From Bacteroidales bacterium (GTDB lineage: Bacteria > Bacteroidota > Bacteroidia > Bacteroidales > Porphyromonadaceae): a stretch of 64,000 nucleotides of DNA. Positions 10,031 to 19,568 of the stretch are shown one piece after another. The DNA lies in NCBI GenBank assembly GCA_004555765.1, contig SFHG01000001.1, positions 1-64,000 on the forward strand, in the 5' to 3' direction. Under the pieces are notes generated by a model that saw only the letters and a list, made by a program, of their open reading frames with translations, made no database searches and had not been told where the DNA came from. How positions within the stretch are numbered: position 1 is the stretch's first letter; every line of letters starts with the position of its first letter. The translations under genes were made by a program, and so were the position numbers.

Positions 10031-12071
10031 ATGAAATCAAACTTATTATATACCCTTATCGGCATCTTTGCCTGCTTCGGCATCGGAATGTCTTCCTGCA
10101 CGTTCCTTGACCCGGACAGATATTTCGAGGACTTCTTCCCCGAAGACTCCATCTTTCACTCAAAATCAAACGCAGAAGGCTACCTTTGGAATACGCCGAC
10201 GCATTTTCCGGATCCGAGCGCCATCTGGGGAGGGTCGTGGAATCCGGGAGAATTGGCATCGGACGAAATGACCGTTCTGTGGGAAACCGCCGAATTTCCC
10301 GGCATTTCATTCACAAAAGGGACCATTACGGAAAGGAATCTTCCCTCATCCTTCCTGAGTACCTGGTACCAGATGTACACTATCATCAGACGGTGCAATC
10401 TTATGATTGCCAACATTGATAAGGTTCAGGATATGAACACCCGGGAAAGACAGGAATACTTGGGATACGTCCACTTTATGAGAGGGTATGCTTACTATCA
10501 TCTGCTCCAAAACTTCGGTCCGTGCCTTATCCTCGGAGACGAAGTGATCCCCAATAACCTTCCATCCGAAGATTACGACAGAGAACGCGCCACCTATGAC
10601 GAAAGTGTGGACTACATCGTAAAGGAATTTGAAGAAGCCTCCCGCTTTATGCCTTCGCCGGTCTCCCAATCATCCGTTCTCTACGCCCGTCCCACTAAAG
10701 GTGCGGCACTCGCGCTCATTGCCCGCCTGAGACTCTACCAAGCGTCTCCACTCTTTAACGGAGGAGATGCGGCGAGGCGTGTATTCGGAGATTGGACACG
10801 TGCCAGTGACGGAGCCCACCCCGAATAGATGGGCCATCGCCGCTGCCGCAGCCAAGCAAGTGATCAATATGGGCTATTACGAGCTCCACACAGTGGACTT
10901 TGATGCCCAAGAGCCGAACCCATGGCCGATTCCCGAAAATGTCTCCAAAGAACCTTTCCCGATGGGTGCCGGCGGCATTGATCCCTACCGCTCGTACTCG
11001 GATATGTTCACGGGAGAGAGTCTTGTCCAGAACAACAAAGAATTCATCTGGGCACAACCCTCAGGTCAGGTATCCGGCTATACGCGCCACAGCTTTCCTG
11101 TCTATTACGGCGGTTGGGGCGGTATGTCTGTTCCCCAGAGGGTAGTCGATGCGTACTTGATGATGGACGGCAAAACCATAGACACAGCCTCCCAGGAATA
11201 TCCCTACGACTCCGATGTTACCCAAACTATGGGTCAGGCAAAGGAAATGGGACCTGTCACACTGAAAGCCGACGTACCCAAAATGTACAACAACAGAGAA
11301 GTGCGCTTCTACGCCTCCATCGGTTTTCCCGGACGCTATTGGAAGATGAATTCCGCGAGCGACGGTGCGTATATGAATAAGCAGTTCTGGTTCTCCAACG
11401 ACGACAACTCGGGGAAAACCGGTGCCGGCAACAACGTCAACGACTACACCATCTCCGGATATGTTCCCACGAAGTACATCCACGATGACGACTCTTGGGC
11501 GAATGGAAAAGGACAGGTGAAAGGGGCTTTTGTCGTCCCCAAGTCGTTCCCGATCATTCGTTACGCCGAGGTCTTGCTCGAATACATTGAAGCCCTCAAT
11601 AACGTTGAAGGAACCTACACGGCATCTGTGATGAGCGCAGACGGAGAAAGAGTCGAAACGCCGATCACCCGTGACGTCAACGAAATGAAGAAGTACTTCA
11701 ATATGATTCGTTACCGTGTCGGTCTTCCCGGTCCGGATGATGCACTCTACTCGGATCCTGAGGAGATGCGGAAAGTGATTATGAACGAGCGCCAAATCGA
11801 GCTCTTCAACGAAGGCTACCGGTACTTCGATACCCGCAGATGGGGGACGTACCTTACCGACGATGCCAACCCTTCCAACTGGTTTGGACTCAACACAAAA
11901 AAAGACCGCCAACAGAGCAGTGCCAATACGGGGTTCTGGGAGTTGGTTCCCATCGACTCCAAGAACATCAGAGACCGGATTGCCACACCAAAGCAGGTTC
12001 TCCTACCCCTTCCTCATAACGAACTTATGAAGACCCCCAAAATGGCTCAAAACCCGGGGTATGAACGTTAA
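10031..12071 (+). pseudogene. SusD/RagB-family lipoprotein with internal frameshift
   Basis: Partner of the preceding SusC, about 680 residues if restored. Frame 1 starts with a lipoprotein signal (MSSC, Cys23) and runs through YLGYVHFMRGYAYYHLLQ and YARPTKGAALALIARLRLY to FGDW, then stops at TAG 10826-10828. The rest of the SusD fold continues in the next frame, from about VTEPTPNRWAIAAAAAKQ to MNERQIELFNEGYRYFDTRRWG and the C-terminal PKMAQNPGYER. Both halves are intact, so a single-base deletion (or two-base insertion) near 10790-10815 explains it. It may be a recent inactivation, phase-variable slippage or a sequencing error. There is no long homopolymer or slippery heptamer at the junction. 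Confidence 0.85.
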
Positions 12072-12154
12072 TTGGGAAGAGAGAATAAAGTGCGCGTACT
12101 TTTCCTCACGCGCCACATCACTTCCACAGATTGATTATTTCTCAAGAAGAAAAT

Positions 12155-13165
12155 ATGAATACTCAAAAGCTACTACACAGCCTCCTCGGACTCGCAGGCA
12201 CGATCTCATTGACGCTGAGTTCTTGCAATAATTACGACTTCGGGCAGGAGTTTTACAAAAACGAAGTCGGCCTCCTGAGCAGTGGCGAAATGATGATATA
12301 CGATCGTCAGGTTCTGGATCTGAATGCAGAAAACCAGGTCATCAACATCGTCGGTAACCTCAGTGGCTCACAGCGACCGGGACAAGACATGAGCTTCACG
12401 ATAGTGCCGGATGACTCTCTCTTCATGAGGTACAATAAGACGAACTTCGACCTTGACGAGAGCCGATTTGCACACATCTTGCCCAAAGATTGCTACGAAA
12501 TGCCGTCTATGACCGGCACCATCAAAGCGGGAAACGGGCAGGGGCTCATCCCCATCGTCATCAAGAACATTGAGAGGCTCTCACCCGACTCCACCTACCT
12601 GCTCGACTTCAAAATCGACGAGACGGTCACCCCAAACGTAAATGCCAAAAAGAAGCACGTTCTCCTCAAGCTCAGCTACAAGAACGAGTTTGCGTCCACG
12701 AAGACCTCCACGGATTACACCTACCGCAATACGTTCGTGTCCGTACTCACTGAAGGCAGCAACACGTCCCGCAAGCTTTCCTCTTCCGTGAGACTCTTTC
12801 CCTTGGGCAAAAACTCCGTCCGGATGCTCGCAGGAGACGAAACGTACAAAAATTACGTCGAAGCGCTCCCCGACATCAATGCCAAAAGCATCATCCTTGA
12901 AGTAGGCGACATTAACCCCAAAGACGAAAGCGCCCGTTTTGTGACGATAAAGCCCTACAAAACCATCGAAGTGGTACAGATGCCCGCCATCCTCAACTAC
13001 TCGAATACGTATCGCCTCACAGAAGACAAGTTACCCGGAGGACGCAGTGATTTTTATAAGGAGTTTCAACTCCACTACAAATACCGCGTCAGACCGGACG
13101 AACCGTTCAAAGAAGTAAAAGCAAGTTTCCGCCTCAAGGTCGAGAAATATGCCGACAAGCTCTAA
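12155..13165 (+). CDS. Surface lipoprotein, DUF1735/DUF4361-like
   Basis: A 336-residue lipoprotein; the signal peptide ends in LSSC (Cys24). I chose the ATG at 12155 rather than an upstream in-frame start at 12131, because it places the hydrophobic signal at the N-terminus. The region VGLLSSGEMMIYDRQVLDL to about residue 150 resembles the DUF1735 N-terminal domain of BT_3987-type proteins, and the C-terminal half resembles DUF4361. Such proteins sit beside SusCD pairs in loci aimed at host glycans and are thought to bind substrate at the surface. It follows susD by 83 bp and precedes the next gene by 34 bp, in one operon. The family assignment rests on recognition only. Confidence 0.7.
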   Translation: MNTQKLLHSLLGLAGTISLTLSSCNNYDFGQEFYKNEVGLLSSGEMMIYDRQVLDLNAENQVINIVGNLSGSQRPGQDMSFTIVPDDSLFMRYNKTNFDLDESRFAHILPKDCYEMPSMTGTIKAGNGQGLIPIVIKNIERLSPDSTYLLDFKIDETVTPNVNAKKKHVLLKLSYKNEFASTKTSTDYTYRNTFVSVLTEGSNTSRKLSSSVRLFPLGKNSVRMLAGDETYKNYVEALPDINAKSIILEVGDINPKDESARFVTIKPYKTIEVVQMPAILNYSNTYRLTEDKLPGGRSDFYKEFQLHYKYRVRPDEPFKEVKASFRLKVEKYADKL

Positions 13166-13199
13166 TGACAAGCATAACATTCTTTGCCACAAAAGTATT

Positions 13200-14372
13200 A
13201 TGACACAGTATAGTTATTCCAAGAGACCCCTTCTGCCGGCACTCTTGCTTACCGCGCTTATGACATTAGCGGGTAGTAGCTGTAAGTCTCCGTACGACAG
13301 AGACTACGAACTCGATCAGTTTGAAGTCGAGTACAAAGACCGTGATATAATCAGTGCCGACCAGTCCGGTATCGAAAAAGACATCCACATCATCACCACG
13401 CTTCCCCAAGACAAGTGGACAGCGTCCACCAAGTCGGAGTGGATCACCCTCACTTCTTCGGCAGACAAGGTACACGTGTCCGTAGCCCCCTACTCCGATT
13501 TCGGAGCGCGCAAAGGCGTGATTGTCATTGCCTACGGTCACTTCAGTTACTCCATCCAAGTGGAGCAGACGGCAGGCAAGCAGGTCGACATCCAAGTTCT
13601 CGGCACACCGGAGAGCAAGCAGTTCTATAAGACCTTGCCTTCCAAAGGCGGAGAAGTATCGGTTACCGTAAAGAGTAACACGCCGATTACGGATGTCATC
13701 ATTCCCGACAGCTGCGCGTGGCTGACCATCAAAGAAAAGACAGTGGCAGGTGACGAAACCACTTTCAAGATCAGTGTGCCGTCATCCGAGAGCGTAAGAG
13801 ACCGTTTCGGCACCGTATACCTCTACACCTCCGCGGACATCTCCAAGGTCTCCTCTTTTGCAATCAAACAGCTCAAGAGAAATTACGTCAGGGTTCCTCT
13901 GAGCGTGGATATGGTTTCCACGAATGCCCAGGAGCCCAATGAAGGTCCCATTGCAAACCTGGTGAACGGCAATACCAACGACTATTTCCACACCATCTGG
14001 AGCGGTTCATCCCCCGGAGGCAAGCCGCACCACATCGCATTTGCACTCGACACGCCCATTGAAGACCTCAAGATCGAGTACTCTTCCAGACCCAACGGAG
14101 ACGGTGGCGGAGATGTCAAAATTGCAGATATATACACCAGCGAAGTCGGTGGTACGGACGATGCGAATTGGACAAAGGTCGGGACGATGACGTTCCCGTT
14201 GCCGGGAGGTCGAAAAGCCCGCGTCTCTTCCAATGAGAGGATCCAATTCGACCATCCTGTGAAGTTCATCCGCTTCGTACCCACTGCGAGACGCAACGCC
14301 AACCCCATCGACCCATCCGGTTCTAACGGCTGGTTCAATATGGGTGAAATCTACCTCTGGACCTCCGAATAA
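13200..14372 (+). CDS. BACON and F5/8 type C (discoidin-like) lipoprotein
   Basis: A 390-residue lipoprotein, signal peptide ending GSSC (Cys28). The start at ATG 13200 is preferred to an in-frame ATG at 13149, which would put 17 polar residues before the signal. Two BACON-type repeats are visible: the first about residues 50-125, with TASTKSEWITLTSSADKVHVSV and ending YSIQVEQTAGKQ; the second about 140-230, with CAWLTIKEK. BACON domains in Bacteroidetes are mucin- or glycan-associated. Residues about 240-390 look like a discoidin/F5_8 type C fold (NEGPIANLVNGNTNDYFHTIWS, ending NMGEIYLWTSE). It shares this architecture with the N-terminal half of the M60 protein next door, so both may bind the same glycan. 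Confidence 0.8.
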   Translation: MTQYSYSKRPLLPALLLTALMTLAGSSCKSPYDRDYELDQFEVEYKDRDIISADQSGIEKDIHIITTLPQDKWTASTKSEWITLTSSADKVHVSVAPYSDFGARKGVIVIAYGHFSYSIQVEQTAGKQVDIQVLGTPESKQFYKTLPSKGGEVSVTVKSNTPITDVIIPDSCAWLTIKEKTVAGDETTFKISVPSSESVRDRFGTVYLYTSADISKVSSFAIKQLKRNYVRVPLSVDMVSTNAQEPNEGPIANLVNGNTNDYFHTIWSGSSPGGKPHHIAFALDTPIEDLKIEYSSRPNGDGGGDVKIADIYTSEVGGTDDANWTKVGTMTFPLPGGRKARVSSNERIQFDHPVKFIRFVPTARRNANPIDPSGSNGWFNMGEIYLWTSE

Positions 14373-14406
14373 CGTTTCCGCTGTCCGAATCAGGTAACCA
14401 ACTAGA

Positions 14407-14460
14407 CGTATGACACTGAGGTCTACCCCCGCAAACGCGACCGGATCTCGGTGTCATACG
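14407..14460 (+). terminator. Large hairpin after the BACON lipoprotein gene
   Basis: A 14-bp stem with one G-T pair (14407-14420 with 14447-14460) and a 26-nt loop, followed by a T-rich stretch. It lies 34 bp after the stop codon and could terminate or attenuate before the M60 gene. The remaining 14461-14796 shows no gene; 14490-14590 has weak similarity to the structured element at 4796. Confidence 0.45.
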
Positions 14461-14796
14461 GTCTCTTTCTTATTATTGCACCACATATGGGCATCAAAGC
14501 ACAAAAGTTGTCGGGACAAGCTATTTACAAAGGGATCGGAATGCAGGCTCGAATGCCTGTAACAACGCAGTTCTATTGAGGTCTTTACCCGACAGAAGAC
14601 ACGAAAATCCAGGTTCGTATCTCCCGCTCTTCTATGTCCGTACTTCCCCATTCTTTAGGTTCGGGTCTCAAGACTTTTTCGGTCTGTACCGGTTCTACCA
14701 ACCGGGGTTACCCTCCAAATCTATTTTGACCCGACCTCAGAACCCGATTTTTACCGCCGTGTAGGATTATCCCAATCTGCAAAATCTCGATTTTTT

Positions 14797-17676
14797 ATGT
14801 ACCACAAAAGATTTACACTTTCTTTGAAAGTTCTGGGAATCGTCTTCCTGTACCTCGCCACACTCTCCGGGTGCAAAAAGCCGGACGTAAGCGAGACTCC
14901 GGAGCCGGGATTCCTTCAATTTCCCGACGGGAAAGAGCTGGTCTTCGACGAATCCGGAGGCTCGAAATCCCTTTCCCTCAGAACCAACATTTCCGCCCTC
15001 CGCGTGGCGTTTGGGGAGGATGCCCCGGGTTGGCTCTCTGCAAGGGTGACACCGAACGCGCTCGTCTGCATCGCCCAGCAGAATGACGGAGACGACGCAA
15101 GGACAGCCAAACTGACGCTCACGGGAGCCGGCATTTCCGAGAACGTAAACGTCACACAGACCGGCAGGGCTCCGTTCATTAAGACAAGTGCCAAAGAGTA
15201 CGCGGTTGACGAATACGGCGGAAAGATTGCCATAGAAGTCGTCACGAACAGGGCGTTTGATGTCGTCATCCCGCAGGATGCCGATTGGCTCAGGCTCGAA
15301 AGCATCGGCAAAGAGAGCCCCGTCATCGTCACGCTTTCGGTCTCTGCCCTCACCGAGGGCAACCGCACCGCCGTCGTGACATTAAAGGGCAGAGACAGTA
15401 ACGCCGGAGCCACCTTTTCGGTAACCCAAGAAGCCGGAACCGGCTACGCCCCGAAAAGCGAACTGACACTGCCCACGGACTTCAAAGTCGTCCCGACCTC
15501 CGGGACGGCATCCTCTTTTCACGAAGGTGAGGGTATCGAAAACGCGTTCGACGGGCTCTTTGATGACAACAAATTGTACCACTCCGCGTGGGATAACTCA
15601 CCGGGCAACTATTTCCCGATCACGCTCGAATTCAACTTCGACGGCACCAAGGACTTGAGCTACCTTATTTACTACCCTCGTCAGAACGGGGCCAACGGAC
15701 GCTTCAAAGAAATCGAAGTCTGGGGCAAAGGCTCCGCCCTGAAGGATTACACCCTCCTCAAAAGCATCAACCTCGAAGGGAGTGCCACGCCCTCGAAAGT
15801 GGTCTTTGAGCAGACGCTGCTCGGTGCGGGGAGCATCAAAATAGTGGTCAAGTCGGGAGCCGGAGACCGTAAGGGCTTTGCATCGGCATCCGAAATAGAG
15901 TTTTACCAAAATAACCCCGACAAGTTCGACCTCCTCTCCGTCTTTACCGACACCTCCGCATCCGCCTTGAAAACCGGCATCACCGAAGCCGACATCCGGG
16001 AAATCAAAGTCCCCGTCTATCAACAAATAGCCTATCACCTCCGGAAGGGAGACTACCCGCGGGAGTTTCGGATCGACACTTTCAAAGCCTTCCCGAACCC
16101 GGACACGGAAAGGGCGTACAACCGCACCGGCTACGCACTCTCCCTATTTGACAACCCCACGGGCATCGTGGTCAAGAAAGACCAAGACCTCCTTGTCCTC
16201 GTCGGTAAGACGAGCGGTCACAAGTTAGGGCTCTGGGTCGTGAACTATGATGTCCCCGGCGGAGACGGCGTAAACGGGCGTAAAATGCTCACACTCGAAG
16301 AGGGTGCCAATCTGCTGAAGATGCCGCAGGACGGTCACCTCTACCTCGCCTACAACACCGATGACTGGCAAACTGCCCCCGAGATCAAAGTGCACTTTGC
16401 CAACGGCCTTGTCCAAGGCTACTACGACTCCCAAAAGCACGCTCCGGAGAAGTACATGGAGATCTTGAATAACGCGTCGGCCTCGCAGTACCTCGATGTG
16501 CTGGGCAAATACGCTCATCTCGCGTTCCCGGTAAAAGACTTCAGAGCGGCTCAGCCGCGAGACGGTCTGGGACTTGCAAATCTTTACGACAACCTCGTGA
16601 AAATGGAGTTTGATTTCTTGGGGCTCTTCAAGTATGACCGTCCCTTCCACAACCGCGCATTTTTCTCCGTCCACTACAATCCCGATCTCTACCTTTATGC
16701 CACCGGCTACCACACGGCCTACTCTTCCGGATCCATCCAAAGTCTGCTGAGCGTAGACGGCGTAAAGAGGGAGAGCTGGGGACTCGCGCACGAACTCGGT
16801 CACCAGCTCCAGACAACACCGGGTGTCAAATGGCACGGTATGACAGAGGTCACGAATAACATCATGAGTCTCTACATCCAGACAGAGTACGGCAACACTG
16901 CCCGTATTCAGGCAGAAAGCAATGGTGTTTACGCGACGCGTTACGACAAAGCATACGCCCTCTTCCAGATAGAGGACTACGCGGGTGACCCCTCTTCATT
17001 TGCCTACGCAGGACAACTCGTACCTTACCTCGGACGCAAAAACGAAATCTACTCCGATGTCTTCGAGATGCTTGTACCACTGTGGCAGATACAGCTCTAC
17101 TTCTCAAAGGTAAAAGGGAACAAAGATTTCTACAAGGACATCTACGAGCAGGCGCGCAAAGAATACGACAGCGATATGAAGAAGTCTGACGGGCAGGTAC
17201 AGCTCGACTTCGTCCGCAAAGCCAGCATCTCTGCCGGCATGGATCTGACGGACTTTTTCGACAAGTGGGGATTCTTCAGGCTTATGGATCAAAACGTAAT
17301 GGACTACAGCAATAAGCGAATCGTCATCTCCTCAGCGGACGTGTCGAGTGCAAAGAGCAAAATCGCACTGCTCGGACTACCACCCGTCACAGACAAAATC
17401 GAGTACATCTGCGATGGAAACTGGCAATACTTCAAGGACAAGACACCGGTTACGGGCAGCGGATCGGCCACGGTGTCCGGCAACGTCGTCATCATTCCCC
17501 AAAACGCTTATCGGGGTGTGGTCGCCTACGAGTTTTACCTCAACGGCAAACTGATCGGTGTCGCCAACAACCCCAGGGTTATCCTGCCGCAAACCATCTC
17601 GCTTGACGGCAAACAGGAACTCTTTGCCGTGGCTTACGACGGCAAGAAAACCGCCATCCCCGTCGCAAAGAATTAA
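14797..17676 (+). CDS. M60-like zinc metallopeptidase (mucinase/O-glycopeptidase type) lipoprotein
   Basis: Predicted surface lipoprotein of 959 residues (LSGC, Cys26). Domain order: BACON-like repeat about 40-115 (PGWLSARVTPNALV), second BACON about 125-210 (DADWLRLESIGKES), F5/8 type C domain about 215-370 (GEGIENAFDGLFDDNKLYHSAW), a linking region, then the M60/enhancin-like peptidase about 480-790, and a C-terminal Ig-like region. The zinc motif HELGH lies at residues 665-669, with a candidate third ligand Glu684 in GMTEVTNN. This fits the HExxH...E pattern of BT4244-type enzymes, which cleave proteins next to O-glycans. With the SusCD genes upstream, it probably releases mucin-type glycopeptides for import; that is inference. 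Confidence 0.9.
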   Translation: MYHKRFTLSLKVLGIVFLYLATLSGCKKPDVSETPEPGFLQFPDGKELVFDESGGSKSLSLRTNISALRVAFGEDAPGWLSARVTPNALVCIAQQNDGDDARTAKLTLTGAGISENVNVTQTGRAPFIKTSAKEYAVDEYGGKIAIEVVTNRAFDVVIPQDADWLRLESIGKESPVIVTLSVSALTEGNRTAVVTLKGRDSNAGATFSVTQEAGTGYAPKSELTLPTDFKVVPTSGTASSFHEGEGIENAFDGLFDDNKLYHSAWDNSPGNYFPITLEFNFDGTKDLSYLIYYPRQNGANGRFKEIEVWGKGSALKDYTLLKSINLEGSATPSKVVFEQTLLGAGSIKIVVKSGAGDRKGFASASEIEFYQNNPDKFDLLSVFTDTSASALKTGITEADIREIKVPVYQQIAYHLRKGDYPREFRIDTFKAFPNPDTERAYNRTGYALSLFDNPTGIVVKKDQDLLVLVGKTSGHKLGLWVVNYDVPGGDGVNGRKMLTLEEGANLLKMPQDGHLYLAYNTDDWQTAPEIKVHFANGLVQGYYDSQKHAPEKYMEILNNASASQYLDVLGKYAHLAFPVKDFRAAQPRDGLGLANLYDNLVKMEFDFLGLFKYDRPFHNRAFFSVHYNPDLYLYATGYHTAYSSGSIQSLLSVDGVKRESWGLAHELGHQLQTTPGVKWHGMTEVTNNIMSLYIQTEYGNTARIQAESNGVYATRYDKAYALFQIEDYAGDPSSFAYAGQLVPYLGRKNEIYSDVFEMLVPLWQIQLYFSKVKGNKDFYKDIYEQARKEYDSDMKKSDGQVQLDFVRKASISAGMDLTDFFDKWGFFRLMDQNVMDYSNKRIVISSADVSSAKSKIALLGLPPVTDKIEYICDGNWQYFKDKTPVTGSGSATVSGNVVIIPQNAYRGVVAYEFYLNGKLIGVANNPRVILPQTISLDGKQELFAVAYDGKKTAIPVAKN

Positions 17677-17739
17677 GGATCATCAGTCCGGATTTAGGAT
17701 CCGCATAGGGCGTGCCCTGTGCAACGAGGAAAGAAGAAT

Positions 17740-17860
17740 GTGTCTGAAGTCCGAAGCGCAAGGCGCTCTCAGGCTCGGGGAGGCGACGGGAGTACTCGCC
17801 AAGTACTCTTGGTCGTGTCCCGAATGCCGAAAGCGTCGTAGCGGTTCGGACTTTTGACAC
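17740..17860 (+). repeat. Structured RNA-like element, copy B
   Basis: An outer stem (GTGTC and GTCCGAA with TTCGGAC and GACAC) closes a hairpin (AGCGC/GCGCT) and a core at 17782-17844. The core has GACGGGAGT, hairpin AGTACT-CGCCA-AGTACT, CCCGAATGCCG and GTCGTAGCGG. It is the partner of copy A at 4796-4921. Stem sequences differ between copies but remain paired. It starts 63 bp after the M60 stop codon, in the same orientation. Confidence 0.6.
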
Positions 17861-17917
17861 ACTTTCCTTGAGACTTTGTCCGCTCTTCCTATGTCCGAAT
17901 CGTTTTGAGACAAAACT

Positions 17918-17976
17918 TTCCTCGGGTGGAACGGAAATGTTCCTCGGGTGGAACGAAAACTTTCCACGAGAGGAAC
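17918..17976. repeat. Three short tandem TTCC/GGAA hairpins
   Basis: TTCCTCGGGTGGAACG occurs exactly twice (17918-17933 and 17940-17955), followed by a variant TTCCACGAGAGGAAC at 17962-17976. Each unit is a 4-bp stem with a 6-base loop. They lie between convergent genes (M60 and trpB2) and may act in termination for either strand. Confidence 0.5.
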
Positions 17977-18037
17977 ATTCAGTGGCTACTGCAAGGGCGA
18001 CCTACGTTTGAAGGTCACGCGCCTTTTTCCCAATTCA

Positions 18038-19396
18038 TCAAATGAGAAGGATGTCATCCGAAGGCGGTAACAGATCCTCGTCAGATGGGTATTCGTCCGA
18101 TAAGGTATGGCTCATAAACTGGTCGTAAGCACCTATGTCGAGCATACCGTGTCCGGAAAGATTAAAGAGAATCACCTTTTCCTCGCCGGTCTCACGGCAC
18201 TCCTTGGCAAGACGGATAGTCTCGGCTATCGCGTGGCAACTCTCCGGTGCCGGCACGATACCCTCGGTACGGGCAAACATCAAACCGGCGCGAAAACTCT
18301 CAAGCTGTCCGATATCCACTGCCTCCATCATATTATTCCGCATAAGCTGAGAGACGATGGGACCGGCACCATGGTAGCGAAGACCTCCGGCGTGTATACT
18401 TGCGGGTTGAAACTTGTGCCCCAGGGTATACATCGGGATCAAAGGGGTGTATCCGGCCTCATCCCCAAAGTCGTATGCAAAACGTCCCCGCGTCAGCTTC
18501 GGACATGAAGTAGGTTCGACCGCTATAAAACGTGTCTTTCTACCTCCATTGATCGTATGTCGCATAAAAGGAAATGCGATACCGGAAAAATTGGAGCCCC
18601 CTCCGAAGCAGGCGACGACAATGTCAGGGTATTCACCGGCCAACTCCATCTGCTTTTCTGCCTCAAGACCTATGACTGTTTGATGCAACGAGACATGATT
18701 GAGGACACTGCCAAGAGTGTAGCGACAGTTCGGCGTAGTCCGTGCAAGTTCCACGGCCTCGGATATGGCTGTACCGAGAGAGCCGTTATTGTGGGGATCC
18801 ACAGTCAGAATATCTTTTCCGGCACGTGTGCTCATACTTGGCGATGGGGTTACCTGTGCCCCAAACACCTGCATCATTCCTCTTCTGTAAGGCTTTTGTT
18901 CGTAGCTCAACTTCACTTGATACACAGCGCACTCCAGCCCGAAAAGTTTGCATGCATACGCCAAAGCGGTACCCCATTGTCCGGCGCCCGTCTCTGTGGT
19001 GACATTGGTGATACCCTCTTTCTTACAGTAATAAGCTTGGGGGATTGCCGAGTTGAGTTTGTGTGAGCCTACCGGACTCACACTTTCATTTTTGAAATAA
19101 ATGTGAGCCGGCGTATCTAAAGCCTCCTCAAGGGCATAGGCACGAACCAGCGGTGTCGTCCGATAATTGCTGTATAACTGACGAACCTCATCGGGTATTT
19201 CAATCCATACGTCCGTTTGATTGACCTCTTGTCGAGACGCCTCCCGACTAAAGAGAGGGAACAAATCCTCTGCCTGTATTGGTTTATGTGTCTGAGGATT
19301 AAGCAAAGGAAGTGGCTTGGTTGCCATCTCTGCCTGGATGTTGTACCAGTGCGTGGGAAGCTCCGTTGTGGGCAGCAAAAAGCGTTTCTGTCTCAT
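18038..19396 (-). CDS. trpB: Tryptophan synthase beta chain, TrpB2 type
   Basis: PLP enzyme joining indole and serine to make tryptophan. It is 452 residues, longer than the classical TrpB1 (about 400), with the N-terminal extension and insertions of the TrpB2 branch. The PLP lysine is Lys113 in VGSHKLNSA, and the phosphate-binding loop is CFGGGSNFSG. The C-terminal NLSGHGMLD holds the usual serine. It is a lone gene with no trpA or other trp gene nearby, so it may salvage free indole rather than take it from TrpA. Transcription probably starts at the promoter at 19429-19461, leaving a leader of about 25 nt. Confidence 0.9.
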   Translation of the reverse strand: MRQKRFLLPTTELPTHWYNIQAEMATKPLPLLNPQTHKPIQAEDLFPLFSREASRQEVNQTDVWIEIPDEVRQLYSNYRTTPLVRAYALEEALDTPAHIYFKNESVSPVGSHKLNSAIPQAYYCKKEGITNVTTETGAGQWGTALAYACKLFGLECAVYQVKLSYEQKPYRRGMMQVFGAQVTPSPSMSTRAGKDILTVDPHNNGSLGTAISEAVELARTTPNCRYTLGSVLNHVSLHQTVIGLEAEKQMELAGEYPDIVVACFGGGSNFSGIAFPFMRHTINGGRKTRFIAVEPTSCPKLTRGRFAYDFGDEAGYTPLIPMYTLGHKFQPASIHAGGLRYHGAGPIVSQLMRNNMMEAVDIGQLESFRAGLMFARTEGIVPAPESCHAIAETIRLAKECRETGEEKVILFNLSGHGMLDIGAYDQFMSHTLSDEYPSDEDLLPPSDDILLI

Positions 19397-19428
19397 ACCG
19401 TATGTGAATTAATTATTTGAAAATTGAG

Positions 19429-19461
19429 CGAATATACCAATTATTGGATTCATATACCAAA
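19429..19461 (-). promoter_or_regulatory. Promoter for trpB2
   Basis: On the minus strand TTTG (19461-19458), a 21-bp gap and TATATTCG (19436-19429), one base off the TAnnTTTG consensus. It sits 33 bp upstream of the start codon. Confidence 0.5.
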
Positions 19462-19503
19462 CGTATGTAGAAAGGGACGGACGTCGACACGGCATAAAAC
19501 AAA

Positions 19504-19535
19504 TACAGACCGGGACAAATATGCCCCGGTCTGTA
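19504..19535 (-). terminator. Hairpin terminator after secDF
   Basis: An 11-bp perfect stem (19504-19514 with 19525-19535) around a 10-base loop, about 34 bp beyond the secDF stop codon. The arms contain ACAGACCGGG, a word that recurs in other intergenic palindromes of the window. Confidence 0.55.
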
Positions 19536-19568
19536 CCACAAACAAGTCAGTGTATTGTGAGAAACAGC

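Noticed and set aside
10767..10828. Programmed frameshift in the second susD
   Set aside because: There is no slippery heptamer, stimulatory hairpin or internal Shine-Dalgarno at the junction, unlike the prfB site.
14490..14590. Possible third copy of the structured element
   Set aside because: It shares CGAATGCC and AACGCAG with copies A and B, but the core hairpin and outer stem could not be found, so it may be chance or a decayed copy.
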